A stretch of DNA of 64,000 nucleotides from Rhynchopus euleeides (GCA_963210315.1 OY723314.1:1302001-1366000), one strand, 5' to 3'. Shown: positions 42,946 through 53,825, counted from the stretch's first letter. Notes: generated by a model not told the origin, from the letters alone. Made by a program: numbers and translations.

Positions 42946-44958
42946 GCTTCCAGGTGGGGGGTTTTGGGCGGGCTGCATTCCACAACCGCACGCAGTGTCA
43001 CATGACATGGCGTGCGAGGTGCTGGGACCACGGGCCTTGTGTGTTTTATATAACTTTGAACTCAGAAGCAAATCACGTCAAAAGCCACTCACCTCTGCCA
43101 CCCAGTGACCCACCCCCAGTGCAACGCCAACGCCTGCCGCGTGGCAGCGATGCACCTCTCTGTCGGAGATCCGTGCGAGCGGCAATCCCTGATGTCGCAA
43201 GCGAGATGGGGTCCGGAACGTTTATGTTTGCATGCTGAAGAAGAAGGGGGGAGGGGGTGTGGAGCCGGAGGGGGCACGAACGCAAAGCCGTACTGCTCGG
43301 AATTCAGGTGGGTTCGACCATGGTGGGTGCCGTGTTTTGGCACGGAGCTGTCCCTGTGTGGTGGCGTGAAGACATCGGGAGGTTGTTTCCAGGGTGGGAA
43401 AAAAGTGGTTTTCACGGGTGGGTGTGGGGGGGGGGGGGGGGTTTTTGGGGGGGGGGTGGGGTGGCAGAACAAACGTGTATTATTCTAACAAAAAAACGGC
43501 TCGTGTTTGGCAGCGGTCGGTGTCCTGCATCACGCGCAAAAAAAATACCAGGCTTGCATTTGCAGTTGCAAGGCTTTTCATCTGTTCGAACGTGGGTGTT
43601 GCAGACGGGGGTGGCGGCAAAAGGGCAGAGCGACGCTCCACGCGCCTCCCTCTGCATTGCTGCAAAAAAATGATATTCGCGTGTGTGTGTGTGTGACACT
43701 GTGTTTGTGCGGCAGTGGGTGTTACATCAACAAGCAGGGTGTGCTCGGCACTGCGACAAAAAGGTGGGGTGGTGCCTGCCCTTCCCCCTCCCCCTCCCCC
43801 CTGCCTTTCAGTGCCACCCGACACTTTCCAAAAGAATATTCACAGTGTGTGAAATGCGAGAGCCAAAATGCGCTCTCCACTGGCTTGGTGACATGTGATT
43901 TGGTTCGGTTGCCCTTCTGAAGGAAGTGTTTTACTCCTTTTTATGCCCAGCCGGATTGGATGCGTGAAATGCAAGGGGGGGCCCTCGCTACCAGTCACAG
44001 CTCGTCAGTCAGTGTGGGGAAGTGGGGCCGTTGCTCACTTTTCTCTCCCTCAGTCACACCTGGTAGCGAGGGACCCCAAGCAAGTGAAACAGATTCCTGA
44101 AGTGTGTCGGAAGTATTTTTCCTCCTCTTATGCCCAGCCGCCGGCTCTATGTATTGTCGCCGGCGTCATTCCGTGTGTTGGAGCGTGCCAATTTTTTTTG
44201 TTGCGGTGGGATCTCACACCCAGAGGGCAGGACAGAGCTCTGTGTGGTTGGCACTGCTGCAAATATGATTCACGTTTTGGAAAAAGGTACTGTCCTGATT
44301 TTGCTATATGCACCCGTGTGACATTCAATGATAGTGTGCCCTTGACAAAGCGGAAGTGTTTTTGATACAAAACAAAGAAGCAACATGACGCCGTGTCATG
44401 ACATGCCACTTCGTCCTGCTGTATACCCTGTCTGTCTGCATGCCCCATGCGTCGTCCTGCTTGGTGCAGGGGGGTTTAGTACAGCGGGCGCGATCGACGC
44501 ACGAGCTTCTCTGGAGCCCACCCGCCCTGCCCCGCCCCCGCCGTGCCCGTGCCCTTCTGCCCGCACAACGTAACGACACAACACAAGACAAGCAACACAG
44601 GTGATCGGGCAACCTGCTCGATAGATCGAGTGAACGGGGAGGGTCCATCCCTCGTGGATCTTTCTACCATTCTCTTCTATTTCACCACCCTCCATCCGCT
44701 GCACAGCTGAAGGTGTCCGCAACCAGGGGCCGCCCCCCCTGTCGGTGCCAACAAATATTGCGAGCGGGGGCCGTCGATTTTGGCGGCACAAAAGAGGACA
44801 CCCGCACCACCCCGCCCGCCCCGCATCGGAACAACCAAGCGGCCCAATCTTCTTGTCAGCACACCTTCCTTCTTTCTGCAGATTAGATTCTCCCCACCAC
44901 ACCACACACCCACCCACACAAGCAGCAACACGCAGAGCAAACACAGGTGTGAGAGACA
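42946..44958. other. Intergenic region
   Basis: No gene supported. Holds long G-runs (43428-43458), an imperfect inverted repeat (GCCCTCGCTACCAG at 43980 against CTGGTAGCGAGGGAC at about 44060-44075) around a GCTCGTCAGTCAGTG repeat, and a GATTCCTGAAGTGTGTC repeat piece at 44092. C-rich DNA with CAG at 44878-44881 precedes the next gene. Confidence 0.5.
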
Positions 44959-47052
44959 ATGGAGGTGTTCCTGAAGGACGCGCTGTGCGGCGAGCAGCAT
45001 GCGGTGCACATCGAGGAGGGCGACACGCTGGAGCTTCTGAAAGCAAAGGCACTCGACGTGGCGCTCGGGTCGCCTGCTGGCGCGCTTCCGGAGGACGTGG
45101 AGCTGTCGGTGGATGGGGAGGTGCTGGACGACAGCACGCCTCTGTGCGGTGCCGCAGGTGTGTCGCAGGGGTGCTGCATCGACGTGGCGCTGTCAGGTGC
45201 ACGCCTTGTGAGGGAGCTGAAGAACCGCACAATCACTGCATCCCAAATGCCTGCTTGGGCACGGTGCATCGAGGATGTAGCGCTTGAGATGGTGGGACGT
45301 TGCGGTGGGCGGGCTTTGCAACACGTCCACGTGACTCTGCGCAACAACAAACGCCTCGTCATCTTCGCTGTGAAAAAGAACGCAAATGCGCTTGAATACG
45401 CCCCCGAAGCGATGCAGGCAGACGGGGATGTGGTGCTGGTCGCTGGGATGTCCTCCGCCAACCCCCTGGATGATTCCGCATCCCCCCTGAAGTACGCATC
45501 TGAAACGCTGCTGGGCAGCAAGGACTTCGTGCTCGATCTCGTCATGCGCAATGGTGATGCACTCGAATACGTGTCTACCGACCTGCAGGCCGACAGGGAG
45601 GTGGTCATGGCGGCGGTGCAAAGCACCGGCGCCGCACTCCGCTGGGCGTCTGAGGCACTCCGCAACGACAGGGATGTGCTCCTGGCGGCACACGGTGCTG
45701 GGATGGAGTACGCAGGCGAGGCACTGCGCTCCGACAAGGACCTGATGCTCAACTGCAGGAGCAACCTCTCCCTGGATGCGGTCTCCCAAGAGCTGCGTGG
45801 CGACAAGGAGGTGGTGCTGGCTGCCCTGCGTGTGGTGCCGTCTTCCTTCAGGTTCGTCTCCGACCACCTCCGCCTCAACACGGAGTTCCAACGCGAGGCT
45901 GTCCTGTGGCACGGCAGGGTACTGCAGAACTCAAACGATTCCTTGTGCCGTGACCGCGACCTTGTCCTTGCAGCTGTGGAGACGTATCCGGGGTCCCTTC
46001 GGGGCGCACTGACGTTCTCTGGCGACAGAGAGGTGGTCCTCGCCGCGATGCGCAGCAAGGGGTGGGGCCATATGACTGCCCTGATCTGGGCTGACGCCTA
46101 CCTGAAGCAGGACCGGGAGGTGTTCTTGGCGGGTGTGCGGCGCGACCCTGACCTGCTGAAGGAAGCCGATGCGTCCCTGATCACCGACAGAGACTTCATG
46201 ATGCAGTGTGTCAAGCTGAATGGGCGTGCCTTGAAGTATGCCAACCACGACAACGACATCGAGATGCAGCTTGCTGCAGTGGCGCAGGACCCGATGGCCT
46301 TGGAGTTCTGTGAAAACTCCGTTCGCAGCGACAGAGATGTGGTCCTCGCAGCCGTGAGGAAGAATGGTGCTTCTCTGCAGTACGCTTCGGATGACCTGCC
46401 GCGCAAAGACATGGCGCTCGAATCTGCGAAATCATCGGCGTGGGTGGCCCGGCACTACAACTGTCCCCGAGAGGTGGTGCTCGCAGCCACACACACTGAC
46501 GGCCGCGCTCTTCGTTTCGCCGACCCTGCGTTCCTCAGCGACAGAGACTTCATGTTTGCAGCCGTGCGAAAGTGCGGGTGCGCTCTTCGCTACGCCAGTG
46601 CTTCACTGTGCCGTGACAAGGAGCTTCAACAGATTGCCGTCTTGCAGGACGGGAGGGCCATGCAGTACGCTGACCCTTCACTGCGAAGCGACAGGTCGGT
46701 TGTGCTTCAAGCGGCTCGTGCACACGGCGATGCGCTTCAATTTGTCGATCCTGTGTTCTGTGCTGACGAGGAGGTGGTGCTCGCAGCTGTGATGAGCTGC
46801 GGCAGTGCGTTGCGCTTCGCCCACACCACACTGTGGAACAAGCGTGAGGTGGTGCTGGCAGCTGTGCGCCAGGAGGGACGTGCCCTGCAGCACGCCCCCA
46901 CAGCGCTGTGCTGCGACAAAGAGGTGGTGCTGGCCTCTGTGCGTGCCGACCCACACGCCTTCATCTACGCGTCTGCCTCTCTGCGCCGCGACAGCGACGT
47001 CGTTGCTGCCGCCTTCCCTGAGCTGGATGAGAACCATACACAGCGGGCATGA
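44959..47052 (+). CDS. Ub-like plus DUF4116-repeat protein
   Basis: 697 aa. The ATG at 44959 follows an A/C-rich leader ending ACACAG plus 12 nt; the leader is duplicated before the paralogue at 48265. Residues 1-80 are Ub-like: MEVFLKDALCGEQHAVHIEE, LELLKAKALDVALG, DVELSVDGEVLDDSTPL and GCCIDVALSG. From about residue 90 to the end there are some 22 degenerate DUF4116 units (typical DREVVLAAVRKNGASLQYAS). Unlike the 20.2-kb gene, the repeats are diverged, so this is an older array. No signal peptide or membrane helix; a cytosolic protein is likely. Function unknown; the Ub-like head could be a protein-interaction module. Confidence 0.85.
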   Translation: MEVFLKDALCGEQHAVHIEEGDTLELLKAKALDVALGSPAGALPEDVELSVDGEVLDDSTPLCGAAGVSQGCCIDVALSGARLVRELKNRTITASQMPAWARCIEDVALEMVGRCGGRALQHVHVTLRNNKRLVIFAVKKNANALEYAPEAMQADGDVVLVAGMSSANPLDDSASPLKYASETLLGSKDFVLDLVMRNGDALEYVSTDLQADREVVMAAVQSTGAALRWASEALRNDRDVLLAAHGAGMEYAGEALRSDKDLMLNCRSNLSLDAVSQELRGDKEVVLAALRVVPSSFRFVSDHLRLNTEFQREAVLWHGRVLQNSNDSLCRDRDLVLAAVETYPGSLRGALTFSGDREVVLAAMRSKGWGHMTALIWADAYLKQDREVFLAGVRRDPDLLKEADASLITDRDFMMQCVKLNGRALKYANHDNDIEMQLAAVAQDPMALEFCENSVRSDRDVVLAAVRKNGASLQYASDDLPRKDMALESAKSSAWVARHYNCPREVVLAATHTDGRALRFADPAFLSDRDFMFAAVRKCGCALRYASASLCRDKELQQIAVLQDGRAMQYADPSLRSDRSVVLQAARAHGDALQFVDPVFCADEEVVLAAVMSCGSALRFAHTTLWNKREVVLAAVRQEGRALQHAPTALCCDKEVVLASVRADPHAFIYASASLRRDSDVVAAAFPELDENHTQRA

Positions 47053-48264
47053 AGAGCGTGCTGTCCCACAAGTGATCCACTGCCATGCTTGTCCCTCTTC
47101 GACGATTCGAAGAGGGTCTTCGCTGGTGCCGAATGTGGTGCGTTTTGAGGAATTTCTCTTCACTGTTCTGCATCGTCGGCGACATCCCCGTGTCCGGGTG
47201 CTTCAGCCCCCACCCAGACTTCGATCGCAATCTCAACCTGACATTACCTGCTGGGCCTCGCGTCCACCCGACCTCGAGCGTCGTCTTCCTGGAGGCTGTT
47301 CTCCTCCTGCTTGATTTACCGTTTACCTCCACCAACCCGCCTCCTGATGTGTCGCGTCTGCCTGGGGTGCGCTCCTTCGTGGGCCTTGATCCGTTCATGC
47401 CTGAGGAGGAAGCGGCGGGGGAGGATGTAGCAGAGGAGTTCCGACACAGGACGGCACCAAGAGTGACCCACACATGGCGTTCAGACCGGCCATGCTGCAG
47501 CGTGTTGACCTCTCCGAAAGGACCCCGCTCTTGAGAAGGCTGTTGCACATGATCTTACCCTAACCAACATCGTTGCGCCCTCCCTCCTGGCTGGCCTTCA
47601 GAGGGCACGTCGGCTGTCGTGTCGGAGGCACGGAAACGTTTTCCGACAGTCTGCGTCTGTAAGACGCACCCCCAGGCCCCGCCCCTACCTACCTGTTTGT
47701 TGAGTTGTCTGCAGGCGACTCTCGCACCCGCACCACAGTGGTGGCCTTTTGGGTGCTGTTGCTCTGTGTCTTTTTGAAGCACATGCATGACATGACATGA
47801 TCACCACCACCTAGTTTTGACCTGAGTCTTGGCAGAGTTGTCTCAGCATGAAGCGTAAAAGTGTAGGGGTGATTCCGACGCACCTTGCTTCTTTTCTGTA
47901 TGTCCAGCAATCTCGTGTTCACAGATGATTCACATCCACATCTAAGCATCAGGCTCTAGGGTGGTGGAATGGTCAACGCATCAAATAAGTATGAAGGAAG
48001 CACGGTTGCCGCTTTCGCGAAGAGTACTTTGCGTTGACGCTTCCACGGTCACACTCCTGGCAATGATGGTGTCGTGAGTTGAGGATCACAAGGGCACGAT
48101 TAAAGCACGTGAAACTTTCCACCCGCCATTGCGTTGTGCTGAATGTGAGGTGAGTCACATGTTGGAAGCCAGACCGATTCTACAACATTTCACCCCACCC
48201 CACCACACCACACACCCGCATACACAAGCAGCAACACGCAGAGCAAACACAGGTGTGAGAGACA
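47053..48264. other. Spacer between DUF4116 paralogues
   Basis: A 149-codon frame at 47085-47534 lacks recognisable features and is not called. A minus-strand YR repeat relic lies at 47975-48141. About 48190-48264 duplicates the 5' leader of the upstream paralogue (44883-44958). Confidence 0.55.
47975..48141 (-). repeat. Solo YR repeat A relic, minus strand
   Basis: The reverse complement reads CAGCACAACGCAATG, GGTGGAAAGT, TGCCCTTGTG, CACGACACCATCATTG and then TGGAAGCGTCAACGCAAAG, matching YR-1 repeat A. It continues into sequence shared with 10430-10520. Confidence 0.75.
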
Positions 48265-50582
48265 ATGGAGGTGTTCCTGAAGGACGCGCTGTGCGGCGAG
48301 CAGCATGCGGTGCACATCGAGGAGGGCGACACGCTGGAGCTTCTGAAAGCAAAGGCACTCGACGTGGTGCTCGGGTCCCCTGCTGACGCGCTTCCGGAGG
48401 ACGTGGAGCTGTCGGTGGATGGGGTGGTGCTGGACGACAGCACGCCTCTGCGCGGTGCCGCAGGTGTGTCGCAGGGGTGCTGCATCGACGTGGCGCTGTC
48501 GGGTGCACGCTTCGTTGAGATGCTGGAGCAGCAGATGCTGCGCAACCCAGATGGGGATCACGTCGACATCAACACCATACCCGCCTGGGCACGGGGTCTG
48601 CGTGATGTGGCGCTTGTGGTGGTGCAGTGTGACGGCAGGGCGTTGCAGTACCTCGAGTCCTTCCGCAGTGACAAGCACATCGTCACCGTCGCAGTCCGCA
48701 GTAACTGTGGCGCGTTAGAGCACGCTTCCGATGACTTGCGTGCGGATGAGGACATCATGCTGATGTATTACCTGTCTGCATATGATATTCAGTCTGTGTC
48801 ACCTGCACTGCTCAGCAACAAACCCTTCGTCCTCACTATTGTGCAGCGGCAGGTTGGTGTACTCGAGCATGTCGATGCGTCCCTGCAGGCCGACAGGGAG
48901 GTGGTCATGGCGGCAGTCCCAGTCGACAGACACGCCCTCGGGTACGCCTGTGAGACCCTCCGCGGCGACAGGCAGGTGGTCATGGCGGCAGGTGGTCTCA
49001 AGTACGCAAGTGCTGCACTGCGCAACGACAAGGAGCTTGTTCTCCGTGCCCTCGAGATGGATACGGCGTTTGAGGTTGAGTCCGCTTCTGGGGCACTGCG
49101 TGACGACAGGGAGGTGATGCTGGCTGCCGTGCGTCGTTGGGGATACAACTTCATCGATGCATCTCCAACACTGCGCCACGACACGGAGTTCCAACGCGAG
49201 GCTGTCCTGTGGCACGGCAGGGCATTGGAGCATGTCCCCGAGCGGGTGGTGTCGCCCTCCGATGTGCCGCTTCACCAAGACCGAAACGTTATGATTGCGG
49301 CAGTCCAGACCGACCCCATTCAACTCCAACGCGCCCACCCTTCCCTGCAGGGCGACAGGGAGGTTGTGCTCGCTGCGATGCACAGCAGATCATGGGGTCA
49401 GCACTATGCACTGCGCTGTGCACCCTCACACCTGAAGAAGGACGAGGAGGTGGTGCTGGCAGGGGTGCGGCGTGGCCCAGATGTGCTCGGAGAAGCAGAC
49501 GCCTCGCTTCGCGCCAACAGAGACTTCGTGCTGCAGTGTGTCAAGCTGCAGGAACGTGCCTTGCAGCACGCCCACCCCTCTGTAGCCAGCGACAGGGAGG
49601 TGCAGCTTGCTGCGGTGGCACAGTTGCTGCGTTTTAAATCTAACACCGGTGTGTGTCCCGTGTGTCTTTTCCCTTCCCCACCCCCACACACGCATGCCGG
49701 ACGGACGCTGGATAGCCTGCTCGACAGGCTAGCTCGGACCTGTGGCCGACGGGCCGGGGTCGGACCTCGTTCGGTTCAAACCCAACTAATGTAGCCAGCG
49801 ACAGGGAGGTGCAGCTTGCTGCGGTGGCACAGTTCCCTTGTGCCTTGGAATTCTGCGATGAGTCGATCCGCAACAACAGAGACGTGGTCCTCACAGCCGT
49901 GCAGAAGGCTGGTGCTGCTTTGGAGTCTGCTTCAGACAACCTGCGCAGGGATCGTGAGGTCGTGCTTGCTGCTGTGAAGTCGTCACCGGAAATACTGCCA
50001 TATGCAGATGTGAAATTCCGCAAGGACGAGGAGGTGGTGCTCGCAGCCACACACACTTACGGGGATGCTCTTCAGTACGCCGACCCTGCGTTCCTCAGCG
50101 ACAGAAACTTCATGTTTGCGGCCGTGCGAAAGTGCGGGTGCGCTCTTCGCTACGCTAGTGCTTCACTGTGCCGTGACAAGGAGCTTCAGCAGATCGCCGT
50201 CTTGCAGGACGGGAGGGCCATGCAGTACGCTGACCCTTCACTGCGAAGCGACAGGTCGGTTGTGCTTCAAGCGGCTCGTACACACGGCGATGCGCTTCAA
50301 TTTGTCGATCCTGTGTTCTGTGCTGACGAGGAGGTGGTGCTCGCAGCTGTGATGAGCTGCGGCAGTGCGTTGCGCTTCGCCCACGCCACACTGTGGAACA
50401 AGCGTGAGGTGGTGCTGGCAGCTGTGCGCCAGGAGGGACGTGCCCTGCAGCACGCCCCCACAGCGCTGTGCTGCGACAAGGAGGTGGTGCTGGCGGCTGT
50501 GCGTTCCGACCCAGACGCCTTCATCTGCGCGTCTGCCTCTCTGCGCCGCGACAGCGACGTCGTTGCTGCCGCCTTCCCATGA
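48265..50582 (+). CDS. Ub-like plus DUF4116-repeat protein interrupted by a 209-nt insertion
   Basis: Tandem paralogue of the 44959 gene; the first 80 residues are nearly identical (MEVFLKDALCGEQHAVHIEE). DUF4116 units run to 49626, then a 209-nt segment breaks the frame, which reopens to TGA at 50580-50582. Removing exactly one direct-repeat copy plus the insert (209 nt, starting anywhere within 49581-49625) restores a continuous protein of about 700 aa ending RRDSDVVAAAFP. The last third (about 50065-50575) is almost identical to the first paralogue, the middle is divergent, which suggests gene conversion. Either the insert is spliced out or this copy is a pseudogene. Confidence 0.7.
49581..49834 (+). 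other. Insertion with 45-bp direct repeats and tRNA-like B box
   Basis: A 45-bp sequence (TGTAGCCAGCGACAGGGAGG and onward) occurs at 49581-49625 and 49790-49834, bracketing 164 bp of unrelated DNA. The insert has a C-rich stretch, a TAGCCTG-CTCGA-CAGGCTA hairpin (about 49716-49734), an A-box-like TAGCTCGGACCTG and a perfect B-box GGTTCAAACCC near its right end. It lacks GT-AG ends at a frame-restoring position. Candidates: a SINE-like insertion with a long target duplication, or a non-canonical intron. Confidence 0.65.
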
Positions 50583-51086
50583 GCTGCATCATCACAACAA
50601 CAAGAACCTGGGGGCCCCCCACCGCCGCTGCTCCGAACGCGGCCCCCCGTCTCACCGAGACACGTTCGCTCTCCGCTGCCGCTGCGTCGGCGCAGGAGAG
50701 GAAGATTAACGTGTGTGTGGTTGGAGGGGTCGGACAGGGGGTGGGTGGGTGCGTGTCCAAGACCCCCTTGACCACCTCTGGGGGCAATCCGCAAACCGCT
50801 TCGGCCCTGTGGGTGCCGTGTCGCCGTCTGCGAAACAGGTGACTCGTGCTGTTCAGATCTGGCGCTGTCGGTTGGTTGCCTCACAGCAGGGGGCAGTGTG
50901 GCTGGTCGCCGTGACTCTTCCTGGGCCCCTCCCCAGCCACCCACCCAAACACCCGCCCGAACCCCTCCGAAGTATCAACCGGTGGCACCGCTTTGACGCA
51001 ACCTGTCTTGATCCCCATCCCCACCATCGGACACACGCACACACCGCCACATTCTCCAGAAAAGCTGAGCTGGTAGCCAAAGTCAT
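50583..51086. other. Spacer before WD40-related pseudogene
   Basis: No gene seen. The last part (about 51020-51086, CACACCGCCACATTCTCCAG) is the duplicated 5' leader of the Ub-like/WD40 gene. Confidence 0.5.
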
Positions 51087-51445
51087 GGAGATGACTGTGT
51101 GCCGGGACCGGGGACAGCTGTGTCGTCGGTGTTCCGGAAGGCGGGACCGTGATCGGGCTGAAGGCCGATGCGCTCAACGAGATGTTCGCCGGTTCTATCA
51201 ACGCAGTCCGCGATCCTGCATGCGTGGCAGCACACATCGTAGGGTGTGAGGAGGAGCTGGACGATGCACAGCGCGTTGCCGACACGGGTCTGGAGGACGG
51301 GGGTGCTGTCCAGCTCGTCCCACGCTGGCCCAGCGTCAAGGCCGCTGGGGGTTGTGGTGTTGCACTCAGCCTCTGCGGGAGGTGGGTCTTCACACCAACG
51401 AACCTCACTTGTGTCTCTGTGTGTGCTGTGTCTTCTGTTTCCTGA
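51087..51445 (+). pseudogene. Deleted copy of the Ub-like/WD40 gene
   Basis: Matches 52005-53165 at both ends only. The Ub-like start is frameshifted by a small deletion near 51105; the Ub-like frame then runs from 51149 (GLKADALNEMFAGSINAVRD, LEDGGAVQLVPRWPSV) and jumps directly to the last WD40 blade (GVALSLCGRWVFTPTN). It stops at TGA 51443-51445. About 0.8 kb, covering WD40 blades 1-6, is missing. The 3' flank is homologous to that of the intact gene (GTTTGGAGGCAGCTG). Confidence 0.8.
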
Positions 51446-52004
51446 GTGCAGTGTCTCGTCAGCCTGTTCCGTGCCTTGTGGGTTTGCCGTTGTGTTGCAC
51501 CTGCTTGCGTATTTGTTGTGTTCTGCACTCTCTTCATTTCTAGCCTCGCAACACTGCAGGACCTGACCCCTGCTCTGTTTGGAGGCAGCTGATGCGTTTA
51601 TATCTGGGATGAGAAGAGGGCAAATGACTGACGCAGTGCTCTCTCTGCAGACTACTCCCCCCCTCCACCACCCCCTCCTCCCTCGTGAAGTCCTCCTCTC
51701 TACCCTTGCAATGCACACCTGAGACCAGTGTTCAACTTCACACTGAGTGTTGACTCAGAGGATTAGCAGCACATCCCCGATTCTCCCACCAGCACCCACA
51801 CATGCTGAGCAGAGTTGTTCTCTCCTTTCACTGCCACACTGAGAGCCGCAGTCAACAGCGAAACACACTCAGCCGTGGTGGGGAGGGGTATCCACGTGTC
51901 GGTCCCACCTTGCCACTGTCTTTTGATTCCCATGATGACACCCCCGATCGCGACTGCACACACCGCCACGTTCTCCAGAAGCAGAGCCGCTAGTTGCCAA
52001 ACCC
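51446..52004. other. Spacer between tandem Ub-like/WD40 copies
   Basis: No gene. Contains a pyrimidine-rich tract near 51655-51700 and the duplicated leader (CACACCGCCACGTTCTCCAG, about 51958-51978) just upstream of the start codon. Confidence 0.55.
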
Positions 52005-53165
52005 ATGGATGTGACTGTGCGTCACAGCGGGACCGGTGACAGCTGTGTCGTCGGTGTTCCAGAAGGCGGGACCGTGATCGGGCTGAAGGCATGTGCGCTG
52101 AAGGAGATGTATGCCGGTTCTATCAACGCAGACCGCGAGGCTGCAGGGCTGGCGGCACACATCGAAGGGTGTGAGGAGGAGCTGGACGATTCAGAGCGCG
52201 TTGCCGACACGGGTCTGGAGGACGGGGGTACTGTCCAGCTCGTCCCACGCTGGCCCAACGTCAGGGCTCCCGCAGCCTACTCATCTGCACGCAGCTTCGT
52301 TTCCCGCATCACACTGTCGAGGTGTGGGACACTGTGTGCAGTCAGTCACATGGACGGATACACTACTGTGCTGGACACCACTACCGCTGCTGTGGTGGCG
52401 GAATTAAAACATGGCAACCGCGACCTTGCTGTGTATTGCAGCGCGTTCTCAGCCTGTGGGACGTGGTTGGCAGCGTGCTCTGCTGACGGCACTATCTGCG
52501 TGTGGCTGATGTCAACGTGGGATCGGGTGTGCATCCTGCGCCACAATGACACCCCCGTGCACAGTGCAGCGTGGACGCGCTGCGGAGGTCTGGTGTCCGG
52601 AGACTCCAAAGGGAAGGTGCGTGTGTGGGACTTGAAGGGGACACCGAGCGCCACAGTGCTGGAGGGTCACGGCAACGCTGTTCGCAGCATTGCTGTGTCG
52701 CGCACGAGGATCTTCAGCGGGTCACAAGACAGGAGCCTCCGTGTGTGGGGCATCAGCACCCTCACACACACACACACCCTGGATGAGACCACACAGACGG
52801 TGCCCTGCGTCGCTCTGTCCAACGATGAGCAGCGCCTGGTGTCTTCGGCCTCTCTGAGAACTCTCAAGGTGTGGTGCACGACCTCCCTCAGCTGCCTGCG
52901 TACTTTCCGAATCAGCGACTATGCCTCCTCACTTGCTGTGTCACAGCCAGGTGATGTTGTTGCGGTGGACGGCAGCTCCATCACCATGTTGTACCGCCTC
53001 AGCACAGGGGAGCGTCTGGGGAGAGTTGACTCCTCGAAGGGTTCTGGTGTTGCACTCAGCCTCTGCGGGAGGTGGGTTTTCACACCAACGAGCAGCATGT
53101 CTTCTGTCTCTGTGTGCGCTGTGTCTTCCGTTTCATGGCGTCTTGGATCCCAGTTTCTCCAATAG
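52005..53165 (+). CDS. Ub-like plus seven-blade WD40 protein
   Basis: 386 aa. Residues 1-83 are Ub-like (MDVTVRHSGTGDSCVVGVPE, VIGLKACALKEMY, LEDGGTVQLVPRW). Seven WD40-type blades follow, for example FSACGTWLAACSADGTICVW, GGLVSGDSKGKVRVWDLKG, RTRIFSGSQDRSLRVWGIST and SLRTLKVWCTTS; the final blade is GVALSLCGRWVFTPTS. A complete propeller suggests a scaffold for protein complexes, with the Ub-like head as docking part. The start follows a CTCCAG acceptor-like site and is fixed by homology with the upstream pseudogene. No close named homologue recognised. Confidence 0.85.
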   Translation: MDVTVRHSGTGDSCVVGVPEGGTVIGLKACALKEMYAGSINADREAAGLAAHIEGCEEELDDSERVADTGLEDGGTVQLVPRWPNVRAPAAYSSARSFVSRITLSRCGTLCAVSHMDGYTTVLDTTTAAVVAELKHGNRDLAVYCSAFSACGTWLAACSADGTICVWLMSTWDRVCILRHNDTPVHSAAWTRCGGLVSGDSKGKVRVWDLKGTPSATVLEGHGNAVRSIAVSRTRIFSGSQDRSLRVWGISTLTHTHTLDETTQTVPCVALSNDEQRLVSSASLRTLKVWCTTSLSCLRTFRISDYASSLAVSQPGDVVAVDGSSITMLYRLSTGERLGRVDSSKGSGVALSLCGRWVFTPTSSMSSVSVCAVSSVSWRLGSQFLQ

Positions 53166-53191
53166 CACTACCTGGCAGTGTTATCTGCCTT

Positions 53192-53480
53192 TCATGTCGT
53201 GTGTGTGGTGTGGCAAGGGCGTCGGTGACCGCACCTGCTACTCGTGCGGCCAAGCTGGCCACATCTTGTATGTCTACCCGCAGTGGCGGTGGGTAGTGTG
53301 CTAGCAGCTTTGGCGGTGGCCGCGCGTGCTACTCGTGCGGCTAGACGGATCACCTGTCCCGTGTCTTCCCCCTTCAGGGCGGTGGCGGTGGCAATGGAAC
53401 GGACAGTGTCAATTGTTGCAACTGCGTCCAGCCGGACCACATGCCGTGTGACTGCCAGGCGGGAGCTGAGGAGGGTGTAG
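53192..53480 (+). pseudogene. Relic of a CCHC zinc-knuckle protein
   Basis: Degenerate knuckles in broken frames: TCYSCGQAGHILYVYP, then ACYSCG-stop-TDHLSRVFP, then NCCNCVQPDHMPCDC, separated by Gly-rich DNA. The pattern matches CNBP/HEXBP-type single-strand nucleic-acid binding proteins, but a TAG, shifted frames and replaced cysteines rule out function. Confidence 0.6.
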
Positions 53481-53825
53481 GCGAGAGTGGGCGGAGTGTT
53501 TTCTGCCTTTTGTGCTTGCTTTGCCGTTTGTTTCATCGCACCGTCTTGCTTTCGAGCCTCGCAACACAGCACCGCCCCACCCCTGCTCGGTTTGGAGGCA
53601 GCTGTGCGGTGCATCTGAGAGGACAAGAGGGCACACCCTGACCCAGTGATCTCTCTCTCTGGAGACTGCCGCCAATCCCCCCCACCTCACTACGCCCCGT
53701 TCTGCAGATCGCACTCAGAGGCACGCTGTCTTTGGTCCCCCATCCCCGCCGTGGCACACTTGCACACACCGCAACGCAACTCTCCAGGAACTTCTCCTGG
53801 GAGGCTTTGCAGCTTGTTTCCGTCT

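Noticed and set aside
47085..47534. 149-codon ORF downstream of the DUF4116 gene
   Set aside because: No domain, unusual composition and no leader-like start region; probably chance in GC-rich DNA.
49716..49790. tRNA gene
   Set aside because: Only A- and B-box-like sequences are present; D, T and acceptor stems do not pair.
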